From Flavobacteriales bacterium (GTDB lineage Bacteria > Bacteroidota > Bacteroidia > Flavobacteriales > Flavobacteriaceae), in NCBI GenBank assembly GCA_011524915.1, contig WTJH01000088.1, forward strand, positions 1-34,783: a stretch of 34,783 nucleotides of DNA, written 5' to 3'. Under the pieces are notes generated by a model that saw only the letters and a program-made list of their open reading frames with translations, made no database searches and was not told where the DNA came from. A program made the translations under genes and the position numbers. Positions 1-9,670 of this stretch are shown here, one piece after another (position 1 is the first letter of the stretch; every line of letters starts with the position of its first letter).

Positions 1-34
1 CTTTCAAATCTATTCAATATCGCTAATTTTAATT

Positions 35-505
35 AATCATCCAGATGATTTGATTCTGATTTCTTTAAACGAAGTATATCGTCTAATTCAAAAAAATTTG
101 TGCCCCCTGTATCACTTGAGCAATTGCTCTGCCATTTGCTATTGGAATTCCTGTGACTCAAAGCGTTTATAGTAAAAGCCTCCAGGTGATAATCGCTATT
201 AGATCTTCCGATAAAATTTTGCAAAATATAGAGACGGTAGTAAAATCTTTGATTACCGTGGTTATTTGAATGGGAATGCATAAATTGTCCCAAATCATTT
301 CTATTTCCCAAGCGAATTGTAAGTGGGACCTCCCTTTTGCTGTCATTTTAGATGGAACTAAAAATGAGAAAAAATCAGGTATTGGTATTCTAGCACCATA
401 GAATAAATTGTAAAAGAAAAACAGCCTTTTTCCCAGCGTTTATTATTGGTATTCTTGTGATCGGATATGAAAGTCTGCTGATTTTTTCAATGAATCTTTT
501 TTAGA
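35..505 (+). pseudogene. cobA: Decayed uroporphyrinogen-III C-methyltransferase (SUMT/CobA) remnant
   Basis: Plus-strand fragments in three frames resemble SUMT in collinear order: NHPDDLILISLNEVYRLIQKN (35-97); IALPFAIGIPVTQSVYSKSLQVIIA...TVVI*MGMHKLSQIISISQANCKWDLPFAVILDGTKNEKKSGIGILAP (123-398, in-frame TGA at 267-269); PAFIIGILVIGYESLL (433-480). They correspond to the SUMT GIPVT, MGM..L and PA.I.IG.V blocks. Lies directly upstream of precorrin-2 dehydrogenase. Confidence 0.65.
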
Positions 506-547
506 AGATGACTTTATTTATTAAAATTTAAATATTCGCCCGTATAT

Positions 548-1147
548 ATGGAAAGAAACGAATTGTATCCCATTTTTGTTAAAGTACACCAAATCAACGT
601 ACTTATTGTCGGTGGAGGGAATGTAGGTTTAGAAAAACTTTCATTTTTATTAAAATCCAGTCCTAGAGCCAATGTTGAGGTGATTTCTATTGATTTCATT
701 CCCGAATTAAAAGCTTTAGCAAAAGAACATCCGACTGTAAAACTAACACAGAAGCCCTATGAAACCTCGGATCTAGAGAAACGTCATTTGGTTATTGGAT
801 GTACCGACGATTTGACTGTTAATCTTCAAATCAATCAAGAAGCTAAGGCAAAACATTTATTAGTAAATATTGCTGATACACCTGATCAATGTGATTATTA
901 TTTAGGAGGAATAGTTACCAAAGGACACGTTAAAATTGCTATTTCCACCAATGGAAAATCTCCAACTACAGCTAAGCGTATCCGACAATTATTGGAAGAT
1001 ATTATTCCAGAAGACATCAATGAAATGGTCATTAACCTCAACGACTACCGCAAAACACTCAAAGGAGATTTTGAAGAAAAAGTAGATCAAATGAATAAGG
1101 TTACCCGAAAATTAGTACAGAAAAAAAGACGTTTATGGCCTTGGTAA
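548..1147 (+). CDS. Precorrin-2 dehydrogenase / siroheme synthase N-terminal domain protein (CysG-N/Met8-like)
   Basis: NAD-binding VLIVGGGNVGLEKL, DYYLGGIVTKGHVKIAISTNGKSPTTAKRIRQLLE typical of Met8/CysG-N; full-length ORF. Confidence 0.9.
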   Translation: MERNELYPIFVKVHQINVLIVGGGNVGLEKLSFLLKSSPRANVEVISIDFIPELKALAKEHPTVKLTQKPYETSDLEKRHLVIGCTDDLTVNLQINQEAKAKHLLVNIADTPDQCDYYLGGIVTKGHVKIAISTNGKSPTTAKRIRQLLEDIIPEDINEMVINLNDYRKTLKGDFEEKVDQMNKVTRKLVQKKRRLWPW

Positions 1148-1348
1148 AATATGTCGGGAGCTACGGCTGAAGCCATTTAGCAAATTTGCTTTTCTTCGGT
1201 TATATTTCAATACCGATATTCATGACCATAGACAAATTGAAGCCCCCGGGAATTGTTAAGCGTATCGAAGATTAGCAGTCTTAAGTAATGAAGGATGTAC
1301 AGACTACGAGAGACTAAATAAACAACTATCAAAAAGATCTAAAAACTC

Positions 1349-2515
1349 CTATTGCTCCAAAGTCTCTCCAAGATCAGCATTCATTTCCATAGCTGCATCC
1401 ATATAGACATAGATGTCTTCGGTATATGGATTGCCCTCAATCTTTTCTCCTTTGCTATGTCCTAAGCGTACAGCAATCAGATCCAAAGCGGGAAAAACAA
1501 TCACATATTGCCCCAAATGTCCTCGCATCATGTAGACCTTTTGATCTTTATAGGTTTCTAACCACCAACCATACCCATATTCTGGGTCTTTTTCAAAACG
1601 AGGCTGTACAGAAAGGGCTACATAGGCAGAATCTAAAACCTGCTTTCCATTCCATTTCCCATGGTTTTTAATGAGCTTTCCGTAGCGAGCAAAATCTCTA
1701 GCATTGGAAGCTAAGCAACAATAGGCCTTTTCCATGGCATTCTCATCGCTGTCCAATTGCCAGTAGGCTTCTTTTTCTGCTCCCATAGGATGCCAAAAGC
1801 TGTCATAAAAATAGGCGGAAAGTGTCTTTCCTGTGGCTTTTTCGAGTACCATCCCCAACAATTGGGTGGTTCCGCTTTTATAATTAAAACCATCGGCGGG
1901 TTTTTCGCTAATGGGTTGCCCAAGGATGAGCGCTCTTAAATCTTCCGTAAAATAAGATTCGGTGGTTACAGACAGGGCGCCGTAATAATTTTCTTCCCAC
2001 AATTGACCGGAAGACATCGTGGCTAAGTCGCCCACAGTAACTGTATCGGCATAGGCCCCTTGAAGTTCAGGGATAAAGTCTTTAACGGCTTGATCTACAC
2101 TTTGGATATAGCCATCCGAAATGGCTTTCCCCAAGAGTCCGCTCACAATACTTTTAACCATAGAAAATGAATTACTCTTGCTAGAAGGGCCATAGTCTTC
2201 GTAGTATTTCTCGTATAGCAGGCTGTCATTTTTGATCAACACAAAAGCAACTGTTCCCGTTTGTTGATGGTAGTCCTCCAATGTTTTGGACACTTCAAAA
2301 CGATTGAATTGTTCATGTTCTGGCCAAGGCTGAGGTTGGTTGGACGGCGGAATAATACGATTATCAAACCGGGTATAATCAGAAAGGTAGGCAGTTGTAT
2401 GTCCGGTCAGGTATATTTTCTGGACAGCATTTAATAAATACTTATAATCGGAAATATACACAGCTGCAAAAAGTGCAACCAGTACAATACCCAACGTTTG
2501 TAAAGCTTTTTTCAT
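1349..2515 (-). CDS. Serine hydrolase, beta-lactamase class C family
   Basis: N-terminal membrane segment; SMVK (SxxK), YKSGTTQLLG, and GYGWWLE blocks of class C beta-lactamase-like hydrolases. Confidence 0.88.
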   Translation of the reverse strand: MKKALQTLGIVLVALFAAVYISDYKYLLNAVQKIYLTGHTTAYLSDYTRFDNRIIPPSNQPQPWPEHEQFNRFEVSKTLEDYHQQTGTVAFVLIKNDSLLYEKYYEDYGPSSKSNSFSMVKSIVSGLLGKAISDGYIQSVDQAVKDFIPELQGAYADTVTVGDLATMSSGQLWEENYYGALSVTTESYFTEDLRALILGQPISEKPADGFNYKSGTTQLLGMVLEKATGKTLSAYFYDSFWHPMGAEKEAYWQLDSDENAMEKAYCCLASNARDFARYGKLIKNHGKWNGKQVLDSAYVALSVQPRFEKDPEYGYGWWLETYKDQKVYMMRGHLGQYVIVFPALDLIAVRLGHSKGEKIEGNPYTEDIYVYMDAAMEMNADLGETLEQ

Positions 2516-2570
2516 GTTTATCTATTGATTGTTCGTTAGTCAAGCCTAAAATAAAGAGGCTTAATAGCTC

Positions 2571-3053
2571 CTAAAATAAGGATTTTTGAGGATTTTTTTG
2601 TTCCAATTCTAAGAGGGATTTTTTCCGGGGAATTCCGCCAGAGTAGCCAATCATTTGTCCGTTACTTCCAATGATTCTGTGGCAGGGGATTAGGATCAGA
2701 ATAGGATTTTTCCCCACAGCTGCCGCAATAGCCCGTATGGCTTTAATATTTCCCGACATTTGGGAGAGTTTCAGATAGGAAAGGGTTCTTCCAAAAGGTA
2801 TTTTTAGAAGAAGTAGCCACACTTTTTTTTGAAATTCTGTACCTTCAGGGTTGATTGGAAGTTGGAACTTTTCACGTTTACCCTCAAAGTATTCCAAAAG
2901 CTGTGCTTGAGTTTGTTTAACCAAGGGGTGTTCTGAAGGTGTTCTGTTAGCCATGTCGTCCACGAAGGAGAGCGCTGTCACATGTGTATCACTATGAGTA
3001 ATTTCGATATTTCCCAAGGGGGACTCTACTATGTAACAATTGTTGGCTTCCAA
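2571..3053 (-). CDS. ogt: Methylated-DNA--[protein]-cysteine S-methyltransferase
   Basis: IPFGRTLSYLKLSQMSGNIKAIRAIAAAVGKNPILILIPCHRIIGSNGQMIGYSGG, containing the PCHR active site. The track start is TTG; no nearby upstream ATG seen, so the start is uncertain. Confidence 0.9.
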   Translation of the reverse strand: MEANNCYIVESPLGNIEITHSDTHVTALSFVDDMANRTPSEHPLVKQTQAQLLEYFEGKREKFQLPINPEGTEFQKKVWLLLLKIPFGRTLSYLKLSQMSGNIKAIRAIAAAVGKNPILILIPCHRIIGSNGQMIGYSGGIPRKKSLLELEQKNPQKSLF

Positions 3054-3100
3054 AAAAAGTGATTGAATATGAATGTGTTAAGTTAAACAAAATTTCGTCT

Positions 3101-3844
3101 ATGTTGTATTTTATTTTAGGATTCGGCCTCTTTATTAGTTTTTTTCCAAAAATAATTACGGAAAAGAATGCGCCACAACTGCTTTCAGGATTCAATACGC
3201 TCTCAAAGGAAAAACAGGCCCAAGTAGATTTGAAGGGATTATTGCAAACTATGCGCGATTATCACTTTAAAGTAGGAGGGGGCTCTACTCTTGTGGCTCT
3301 GATTCTTTATTTTTTGAATTGGAAGGATGCTGCCATGTTTACGGTGTCTTTCGGTCCAATTTTAGGCTACTTTTATTTGATCCCAAAAATGCAAGAGTTT
3401 TATGGAGAAGCCGCAACAGGCATACAAAGTCAAGCCAAAATAGGGGTGGTCATTTTGGCCGTAGTTATGCTGGGTGTTGGGGGAATGCTGGTGTATGGTT
3501 ACCAAGACAATCAATTGGAAATTAGTTCCGAGGAACTCATTTTCTCTGGAATGTATGGACTAGAAATTCAAAGGGAAGCCGTTGCAGAACTTCGGATAAT
3601 AGACCGGCTACCGAAAATTACCAAGCGGACCAATGGCTTTGCTACTCAACATATGCTCAAAGGGAAATTTAGAACGGAAGATGGAAAAAAAGTACATCTG
3701 ATCCTTAATGCACGCCAAGGACCATTTTTGGAAATAAACCGGTCCAAAAAGCCCACAGTTTACTTTAGCCTGGAGCAAAATTCCCAAACGGTCGTTCAAC
3801 AGTTGAAGCGTATGGGATGGCCGCTGAATACTACAAGTTACTGA
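3101..3844 (+). CDS. Hypothetical membrane protein (multiple hydrophobic segments)
   Basis: ORF 3059-3844 opens with GTG; first ATG at 3101 precedes hydrophobic MLYFILGFGLFISFFP. No family recognised. Confidence 0.6.
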   Translation: MLYFILGFGLFISFFPKIITEKNAPQLLSGFNTLSKEKQAQVDLKGLLQTMRDYHFKVGGGSTLVALILYFLNWKDAAMFTVSFGPILGYFYLIPKMQEFYGEAATGIQSQAKIGVVILAVVMLGVGGMLVYGYQDNQLEISSEELIFSGMYGLEIQREAVAELRIIDRLPKITKRTNGFATQHMLKGKFRTEDGKKVHLILNARQGPFLEINRSKKPTVYFSLEQNSQTVVQQLKRMGWPLNTTSY

Positions 3845-4821
3845 TTGAGGAGGTCTGCTGCATTTTCTGCATGATAGGTGGCAATGAGTTGTGCTCCAGC
3901 CCTTTTAAAAGCTAATAGTTGCTCGATCATGACGGAATTGTAGTCGAGCCACCCTTTTTCTACAGCTGCCTGAAGCATTGCATAGGTTCCACTGACCTGA
4001 TAAACAGCCAACGGCAGTTGAGTGTTTTGATGCAGCAAACTCAATATATCCAAATATGCAGCTCCTGGTTTAACCATTAAGATGTCTGCGCCCTCTTCTA
4101 TATCGGTCTGAGCCTCCAAAAGTGCTTCTCGTTGGTTGGCTGGATCCATCTGATAGGTCTTTTTATCGCCAAATCCTGGTGCAGAATCTAAAGCATCTCG
4201 AAAAGGGCCATAGAAAGCTGAAGCATATTTGGCGGTATAACTCAGAATGGCGGTGTCATGGAACTGATTTTGTTCCAAGACTTGACGAATCCCTCGCACA
4301 CGACCATCCATCATATCACTCGGTGCCACTATATCCGCACCTGCCTGAGCATGACTTAAAGCCATCTGGGCCAAAACTTCAACTGTAGGATCGTTGACTA
4401 TTCTGTTCATTTCTACGATTCCATCATGTCCGAAGGATGAATAGGGGTCTAGAGCGACGTCCGTCATAACGACCATTTCGGGTACAGCCGCTTTAATCAT
4501 CTGAATGCTTCTTTGCATGAGTCCGTCTGGATTCAATGCTTCAGTCCCGCGATTGTCCTTTCTATCATCGGGGACTTTTACAAAGAGTAATACAGCTTTC
4601 AATCCTTTATCCCAAAGGCGCTTAACTTCCAATTCTAAAAGGTCTAAACTGAAACGGTAGTAGTTGGGCATGGAGGGGATTTCCTCTTTTATGTGTTGTC
4701 CTTCCACCACAAAAAGTGGGACTATAAAGTCGTTGGGGCTTAAATAATTTTCGGCGACTAAAGCGCGTAGGGCAGCTGAACTGCGTAAACGACGGTTTCT
4801 AAACTCAGGAAATTTCATCAT
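3838..4821 (-). CDS. hemB: Delta-aminolevulinic acid dehydratase (porphobilinogen synthase)
   Basis: RNRRLRSSAALRALVAEN, MTDVALDPYSSFGHDGIV, DIVAPSDMMDGRV, ILSYTAKYASAFYGPFRDALDSAP, ADILMVKPG. Confidence 0.97.
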   Translation of the reverse strand: MMKFPEFRNRRLRSSAALRALVAENYLSPNDFIVPLFVVEGQHIKEEIPSMPNYYRFSLDLLELEVKRLWDKGLKAVLLFVKVPDDRKDNRGTEALNPDGLMQRSIQMIKAAVPEMVVMTDVALDPYSSFGHDGIVEMNRIVNDPTVEVLAQMALSHAQAGADIVAPSDMMDGRVRGIRQVLEQNQFHDTAILSYTAKYASAFYGPFRDALDSAPGFGDKKTYQMDPANQREALLEAQTDIEEGADILMVKPGAAYLDILSLLHQNTQLPLAVYQVSGTYAMLQAAVEKGWLDYNSVMIEQLLAFKRAGAQLIATYHAENAADLLNQ

Positions 4822-6139
4822 CGGTATTTTCTTCTATAGCAGGTTTCTGAACGATTAACTCTGGTACTTCTTTAGCAGCGGTTTCCATTTCCGCTTCAGC
4901 CTCTAAGCACTCTTCTTCAATGGCTTCTTTTAAGGGCTTTTTACCAAGTGTTCCCAAAGCCATTAAGACCATGGAAAATAATATGACCACCAAAAGTTCT
5001 TGCTCATTTAAGCCGGTCCGAAATTCCTTTAAAAACTCCAGGTCTTTAATCTGCAAAAACAATAAAATGGAAATCAATCCTCGGGGGGCCATATAGGCCA
5101 GTGCACCGGGACTGATTTTAAGTTGAGTTAGCATAAAATAGAGATAGCGCAAGCCAAACATGGCTCCCAAAATAATCAAGCCTACCAGATAGGGCATGGG
5201 TTGGCTAAAGTTGCTTAGAGGGATGGAAAATCCAAAGAAAAGGAAGAAAAATGTTCTTACAATAAAAGTGGACTCAGCAGTGAGCAAGTGAAATTCGTGC
5301 AGTTCTTCGGCTGTTTCTTGTTCGGACAGTTTGGATTTAAGCACTGCGGGTAAAAGTTGTTGGCTATTACTTAAAAACAGGCCAAATATAAAAATGGTAA
5401 CTAAGGCGGGGAGGTGAAAATATTTACCCAAGGCATAGACCAAAATCAACAAGGCCAAGATCAAAAAAAACTTGACTTGATGTTCAATTTTTTTAATCAG
5501 CCAAAGCAATAAAAAACTAATGGCAATTGACCCGATGATAATTCCAAAGATCTGAAATCCTAGCTTGCTTAGAGGTTCCCACCCGAGAAGTGACTGTTGA
5601 TTTTCCAGCTGCCCGATAGCGTAGTAGAACAACATAATACCTAAAATATCGGAAAAGGTAGATTCATAGACTACAAATTCTTTTTCGGCATCTATTAAGC
5701 TCGCAGCAGACGGAATGGCTACGGCACTGCTGATGATACTCAAAGGGATGGCGTAAATCAAAGCTTGTTGGGGTGCATACTGAAGAAAGACTTCAAAGCC
5801 CCAACTCAGAACAGCTACATTGGCCAAAAGCAAGACAAGGGCAGCTAAAAATCCTTTAAGGATAAGTTTAATTTTTTCCAGTTTGAGATCCAACTCTAAT
5901 GCTCCTTCCAAAACAATTAGAATAAGACCAATAGTTCCTAAAACAGGAATTAAGTTTTCTAAAAAATCAAATTCAGAATACCCGAGACTTTGGGTAATTG
6001 CCCGGAGAGCGATACCAGTCCCCATCAATAAAATGACACTGGGGAATTTTGTTTTTCGAGCAAATGCATCAAAAAGATAGGAAAAGACGATCAGCAGCGG
6101 TAAAACAAAAAGAATATCTAAGGTTCCCATAAGTCTCAA
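4805..6139 (-). CDS. Cation:proton antiporter (CPA-type Na+/H+ exchanger family)
   Basis: About 12 hydrophobic segments; ILIVLEGALELDL and AVAIPSAASLIDAEKEFVVYESTFSDILGIMLFYY typical of CPA exchangers. Confidence 0.88.
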   Translation of the reverse strand: MRLMGTLDILFVLPLLIVFSYLFDAFARKTKFPSVILLMGTGIALRAITQSLGYSEFDFLENLIPVLGTIGLILIVLEGALELDLKLEKIKLILKGFLAALVLLLANVAVLSWGFEVFLQYAPQQALIYAIPLSIISSAVAIPSAASLIDAEKEFVVYESTFSDILGIMLFYYAIGQLENQQSLLGWEPLSKLGFQIFGIIIGSIAISFLLLWLIKKIEHQVKFFLILALLILVYALGKYFHLPALVTIFIFGLFLSNSQQLLPAVLKSKLSEQETAEELHEFHLLTAESTFIVRTFFFLFFGFSIPLSNFSQPMPYLVGLIILGAMFGLRYLYFMLTQLKISPGALAYMAPRGLISILLFLQIKDLEFLKEFRTGLNEQELLVVILFSMVLMALGTLGKKPLKEAIEEECLEAEAEMETAAKEVPELIVQKPAIEENTDDEIS

Positions 6140-6174
6140 TTGGTTTTAGAAAAGTTCAAGTTAGCGTAAAATCC

Positions 6175-7089
6175 TCAAATCCAATCTTTGGGATTTTTAA
6201 GGGTTTCTACAAGTAGGGCCTCTGGACTATTTTCGGCTACTTGATGATCGTAACGCCATTGGACTTGGGGCGGCAGGCTCATCAGAATACTTTCGATACG
6301 TCCATTGGTTTTTAGACCGAAGAGAGTTCCCTTGTCATGGACCAAATTAAACTCGACATATCGACCTCTTCTAATTTCTTGCCAATTGCGATGACTTGAA
6401 GTATAAGCCGTATTTTTTCGTTTAGAGACTATCGGCAGATAGGCCTGAATGAATTGATCTCCTACACCCGTCACAAATGCATACCAATCGTTCATGGTTT
6501 GATTTTCATTGGCTTGGAGGTAATCAAAGAATAATCCCCCAACGCCACGAGCTTCGTTTCTATGGCTGTTCCAAAAGTATTCGTCACACCTTTTTTTATA
6601 GGTGGCGTAAAACTCCGGATGGTGCGCATCGCAAGCCTTTTTACAGATCGTATGGAAATGAGTTACGTCTTCTGGGAATATATAATAGGGGGTTAAATCC
6701 AGTCCGCCACCAAACCATTGCTTTTCGATATTCCCTTGGCTGTTATACAGCTCAAAATATCGGAAATTAGCATGTACTGTGGGGACAAAAGGATTTTTGG
6801 GATGTAGTACTAGGCTGATACCTGTAGCATAAAAATCGGCTTCTTCGACTCCAAAATATTGTTGCATGCTTGTTGGAAGAGCTCCATGTACTGCAGATAT
6901 ATTGACCCCGCCTTTTTCAAAAACAGCTCCTTCAGCAATCACTCGACTCCGACCACCACCCCCTTCCGGGCGTTCCCAGAGATCTTCATGAAACTTGGCC
7001 GAACCATCTTCTTGTTCTATGGCCTGACAAATTTGATCTTGTAAGCTTAGAATGTAGGGATAAAAAGAAGATTTAAACGAGCTTTTCAT
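6175..7089 (-). CDS. hemF: Oxygen-dependent coproporphyrinogen III oxidase
   Basis: GGGGRSRVIAEGAVFEKGGVN, WFGGGLDLTPYY, GGLFFDYL, RRGRYVEFNLVHDKGTLFGLKTNGRIESILMSLPP. Confidence 0.98.
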   Translation of the reverse strand: MKSSFKSSFYPYILSLQDQICQAIEQEDGSAKFHEDLWERPEGGGGRSRVIAEGAVFEKGGVNISAVHGALPTSMQQYFGVEEADFYATGISLVLHPKNPFVPTVHANFRYFELYNSQGNIEKQWFGGGLDLTPYYIFPEDVTHFHTICKKACDAHHPEFYATYKKRCDEYFWNSHRNEARGVGGLFFDYLQANENQTMNDWYAFVTGVGDQFIQAYLPIVSKRKNTAYTSSHRNWQEIRRGRYVEFNLVHDKGTLFGLKTNGRIESILMSLPPQVQWRYDHQVAENSPEALLVETLKNPKDWI

Positions 7090-8112
7090 TTATGAATAGG
7101 ATTTTACCGTGTCTACAAATGCTTTTGCATGATCCACTGGGATGTTGGGTAAAATCCCGTGTCCCAAATTAACGACATAACGGTCTTTTCCGAAAGCATC
7201 GATCATTTGACGAACTTCTTTTTCGATAGTAGGAATCGGCGAAAGTAATCGTGAGGGATCAAAATTTCCTTGGAGGGTAATATTTCCTCCCGACAGATAG
7301 CGCGCATTTCGAGCACTGCAGGTCCAGTCGACCCCTAGTGCTGCTGCACCCCATTGACTCATGTCTTGCAGAGCGAACCAACATCCTTTTCCAAAAACAA
7401 TCGTAGGAGCCTCTTCTTTGAGGGCTTCAACAATTTGCTTGATGTAGGGAGCCGAAAACTGATTGTAATCGGAAGGACTTAATAAACCTCCCCAAGAGTC
7501 AAATACCTGAACTGCATTTGCCCCTGCAGCCACTTGAGCTTTAAGGTAAGTAATGGTAACGTCCGTAATTTTTTGAAGAATTTCGTGCGCCGCTTGAGGT
7601 TGTGTAAAACAGTAGGCTTTAGCCATATCAAAATTTTTGGATCCCTGCCCCTGAACTAAATAGCAAAGTAAAGTCCATGGCGATCCAGCAAATCCGATTA
7701 ATGGGACCCGTCCGTCTAGGGCTGTTTTAGTCATTTTTAAGGCTTCCATGACGTAGCTCAGCCGGTCGTGTACATCGGGTATTTCTAAGCGAGAAACATC
7801 AGCAGCGGTCCGTATAGGTTCTTCGATCCATGGCCCCACACCATCTTTCATTTCAACCTGAATCCCCATGGCCTGTAGGACAACCAAAATATCGCTAAAT
7901 ATAATGGCGGCGTCTACACCGATTTGATCGATCGGCATCACAGTAATTTCGGTTGCTAGTTCGGGAGTTTGGCAGCGGGTAAAGAAGTCATATTTATGTT
8001 TGAGCTTCATAAAGTCGGGTAAATACCGACCCGCTTGGCGCATCATCCATACGGGAGGTCGCTCAACGGATTCCCCTCTTAGGGCTTTTAAAAATAAATC
8101 GTTTTGGATCAT
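7090..8112 (-). CDS. hemE: Uroporphyrinogen decarboxylase
   Basis: [44 protein letters not shown]. Confidence 0.98.
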   Translation of the reverse strand: MIQNDLFLKALRGESVERPPVWMMRQAGRYLPDFMKLKHKYDFFTRCQTPELATEITVMPIDQIGVDAAIIFSDILVVLQAMGIQVEMKDGVGPWIEEPIRTAADVSRLEIPDVHDRLSYVMEALKMTKTALDGRVPLIGFAGSPWTLLCYLVQGQGSKNFDMAKAYCFTQPQAAHEILQKITDVTITYLKAQVAAGANAVQVFDSWGGLLSPSDYNQFSAPYIKQIVEALKEEAPTIVFGKGCWFALQDMSQWGAAALGVDWTCSARNARYLSGGNITLQGNFDPSRLLSPIPTIEKEVRQMIDAFGKDRYVVNLGHGILPNIPVDHAKAFVDTVKSYS

Positions 8113-8768
8113 AGGTCTTTAAAATATTTTTGGATGGACACCAGCATTCCACTGGCGTTTGGTTCTTTGGCTAAGAAACCATTGGTTTCAAAATTTTGAT
8201 AAGCATTGAGTGTCGATGGTCCCAGACAAAAGGCTGGACCTTTTGTTTTTTGTGGGAGCGAAAAATAACTTTCTACGGCCGATGGACTAAAAAACAGAAG
8301 TCCATCAACAGGTTTTTGGATGGTATATGGAGTCAAAACGGTTTGATAGACTTCTATAATCTGGCAGGGAATATTTTGTCTTTTCAATGCCAATTCTATC
8401 GTATTGAGTCTTCTTTTTCCACAGAAAAAAGTATAGGATTTTACGGAGCTGCTCAGTTGCGCTTTTAGGGCTTCAGCGGTTGGAGCAAAACCAATGACCT
8501 GAGCGCCTAAATGTTCTAAAAGAGATTGCGTTTTACTTCCTACACAAAAACAGGGGAGCTTTTGAATTTCTGCTCTTAGGGCATTGTTCTGAGCGGCAAT
8601 CCGTACAGCATTTTGACTGGTAAAGATCAATGCTTCCCCACTAATAGCTGTTGTTATATGTGAAAGCTCTTCCACTTGTATAAAGGGAAATTCGATCAGG
8701 CTAAACCCTAGCCCAAGCAAGCGTTGTTTAAAGGAAAAATCTAATATTTTGGTGGATAATAGCCGCAT
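8109..8768 (-). CDS. hemD: Uroporphyrinogen-III synthase
   Basis: HemD-like pattern ([33 protein letters not shown]). Start placed at [10 protein letters not shown] (ATG 8768), overlapping the hemC stop; the track ORF starts further upstream. Confidence 0.88.
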   Translation of the reverse strand: MRLLSTKILDFSFKQRLLGLGFSLIEFPFIQVEELSHITTAISGEALIFTSQNAVRIAAQNNALRAEIQKLPCFCVGSKTQSLLEHLGAQVIGFAPTAEALKAQLSSSVKSYTFFCGKRRLNTIELALKRQNIPCQIIEVYQTVLTPYTIQKPVDGLLFFSPSAVESYFSLPQKTKGPAFCLGPSTLNAYQNFETNGFLAKEPNASGMLVSIQKYFKDL

Positions 8769-9670
8769 CAGTTCGATAAAGCACTCATTATTTGTTGACC
8801 ACCGGTATTGAGGATTTCTTGGGCCAGTAGTTGGGGCTTGGTTTCCCATTGATTGGCTTCCACCCAAGTGTCTACAACCAAGGCCTCGGAACCATCTGGA
8901 GAAAACAAACCTCCTTTAAAGTTCCATCCCTCGCTAGTAGGTGTCGCTAAAGCTCCAATAGGAGCACTACACCCGCCTTCTAAAGTCCTTAAAAATTGAC
9001 GTTCCATTTGTATGGCCTTCCAAGTTTGGCTGCAATTAAATTTTTGAATAATTCGAATGAGTTCTGTATCTGATTCTCGAACACAGATACCAACGGCCCC
9101 TTGAGCTGCTGCAGGAATCATCCAGTCTAAAACCTCGTATTTTTCTGGCAATAAGTCTAATCGTTCTAAACCAACCTGCGCAAAAATTGCACCATCCCAT
9201 GCAGATGCCTCCAGTTTTTGTAGTCGAGTTTGAACATTTCCTCTTAAATTTTCGAACCGGTGTTTGGGATATTTATGTAGCCATTGGGCCCTCCTACGAA
9301 TACTTCCACTAGCAATTGTTGCTGGAGCATCTGTTGGAGTCTGCTGGGTGTAGGCCAAAATATCATATACATTTCCACGCGGAAGCACGCCTGCTAAAAC
9401 AATGCCTGTTGCGAGTTGCGTTGGGACATCTTTTAGGCTGTGAACAGCCAGGTCTATTTGATTGTTGAGTAAGGCGATATCCAACTCTTTTGTAAAAACC
9501 CCTTGAATCCCCATCTCATACAGGGGTTGGGTAAGATTTTGATCTCCCGTGCTTTCAATTTTGATCAGGCGATTTAAAACCCCTAATTTTTCAAAAGCAT
9601 CCGCTACTTGGTTGGCTTGCCAAAGAGCTAAGTCACTTTTTCGGGTGCCAATACGCCAGGTATTACTCAT
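8768..9670 (-). CDS. hemC: Hydroxymethylbilane synthase (porphobilinogen deaminase)
   Basis: WRIGTRKSDLALWQAN, AVHSLKDVPT, NLRGNVQTRL, EGGCSAPIGA (dipyrromethane Cys). Start moved to ATG 9670; track start at 9754 is upstream. Confidence 0.97.
   Translation of the reverse strand: MSNTWRIGTRKSDLALWQANQVADAFEKLGVLNRLIKIESTGDQNLTQPLYEMGIQGVFTKELDIALLNNQIDLAVHSLKDVPTQLATGIVLAGVLPRGNVYDILAYTQQTPTDAPATIASGSIRRRAQWLHKYPKHRFENLRGNVQTRLQKLEASAWDGAIFAQVGLERLDLLPEKYEVLDWMIPAAAQGAVGICVRESDTELIRIIQKFNCSQTWKAIQMERQFLRTLEGGCSAPIGALATPTSEGWNFKGGLFSPDGSEALVVDTWVEANQWETKPQLLAQEILNTGGQQIMSALSN

Noticed and set aside
33-311. 92-aa minus-strand ORF in the track
   Set aside because: No recognisable family; the opposite strand carries SUMT-like fragments in collinear order, a better explanation for this stretch.
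8411-8423. DnaA-box-like TTTTCCACA
   Set aside because: Single site within hemD coding sequence; taken as chance occurrence and as a caution for the nrdB site.
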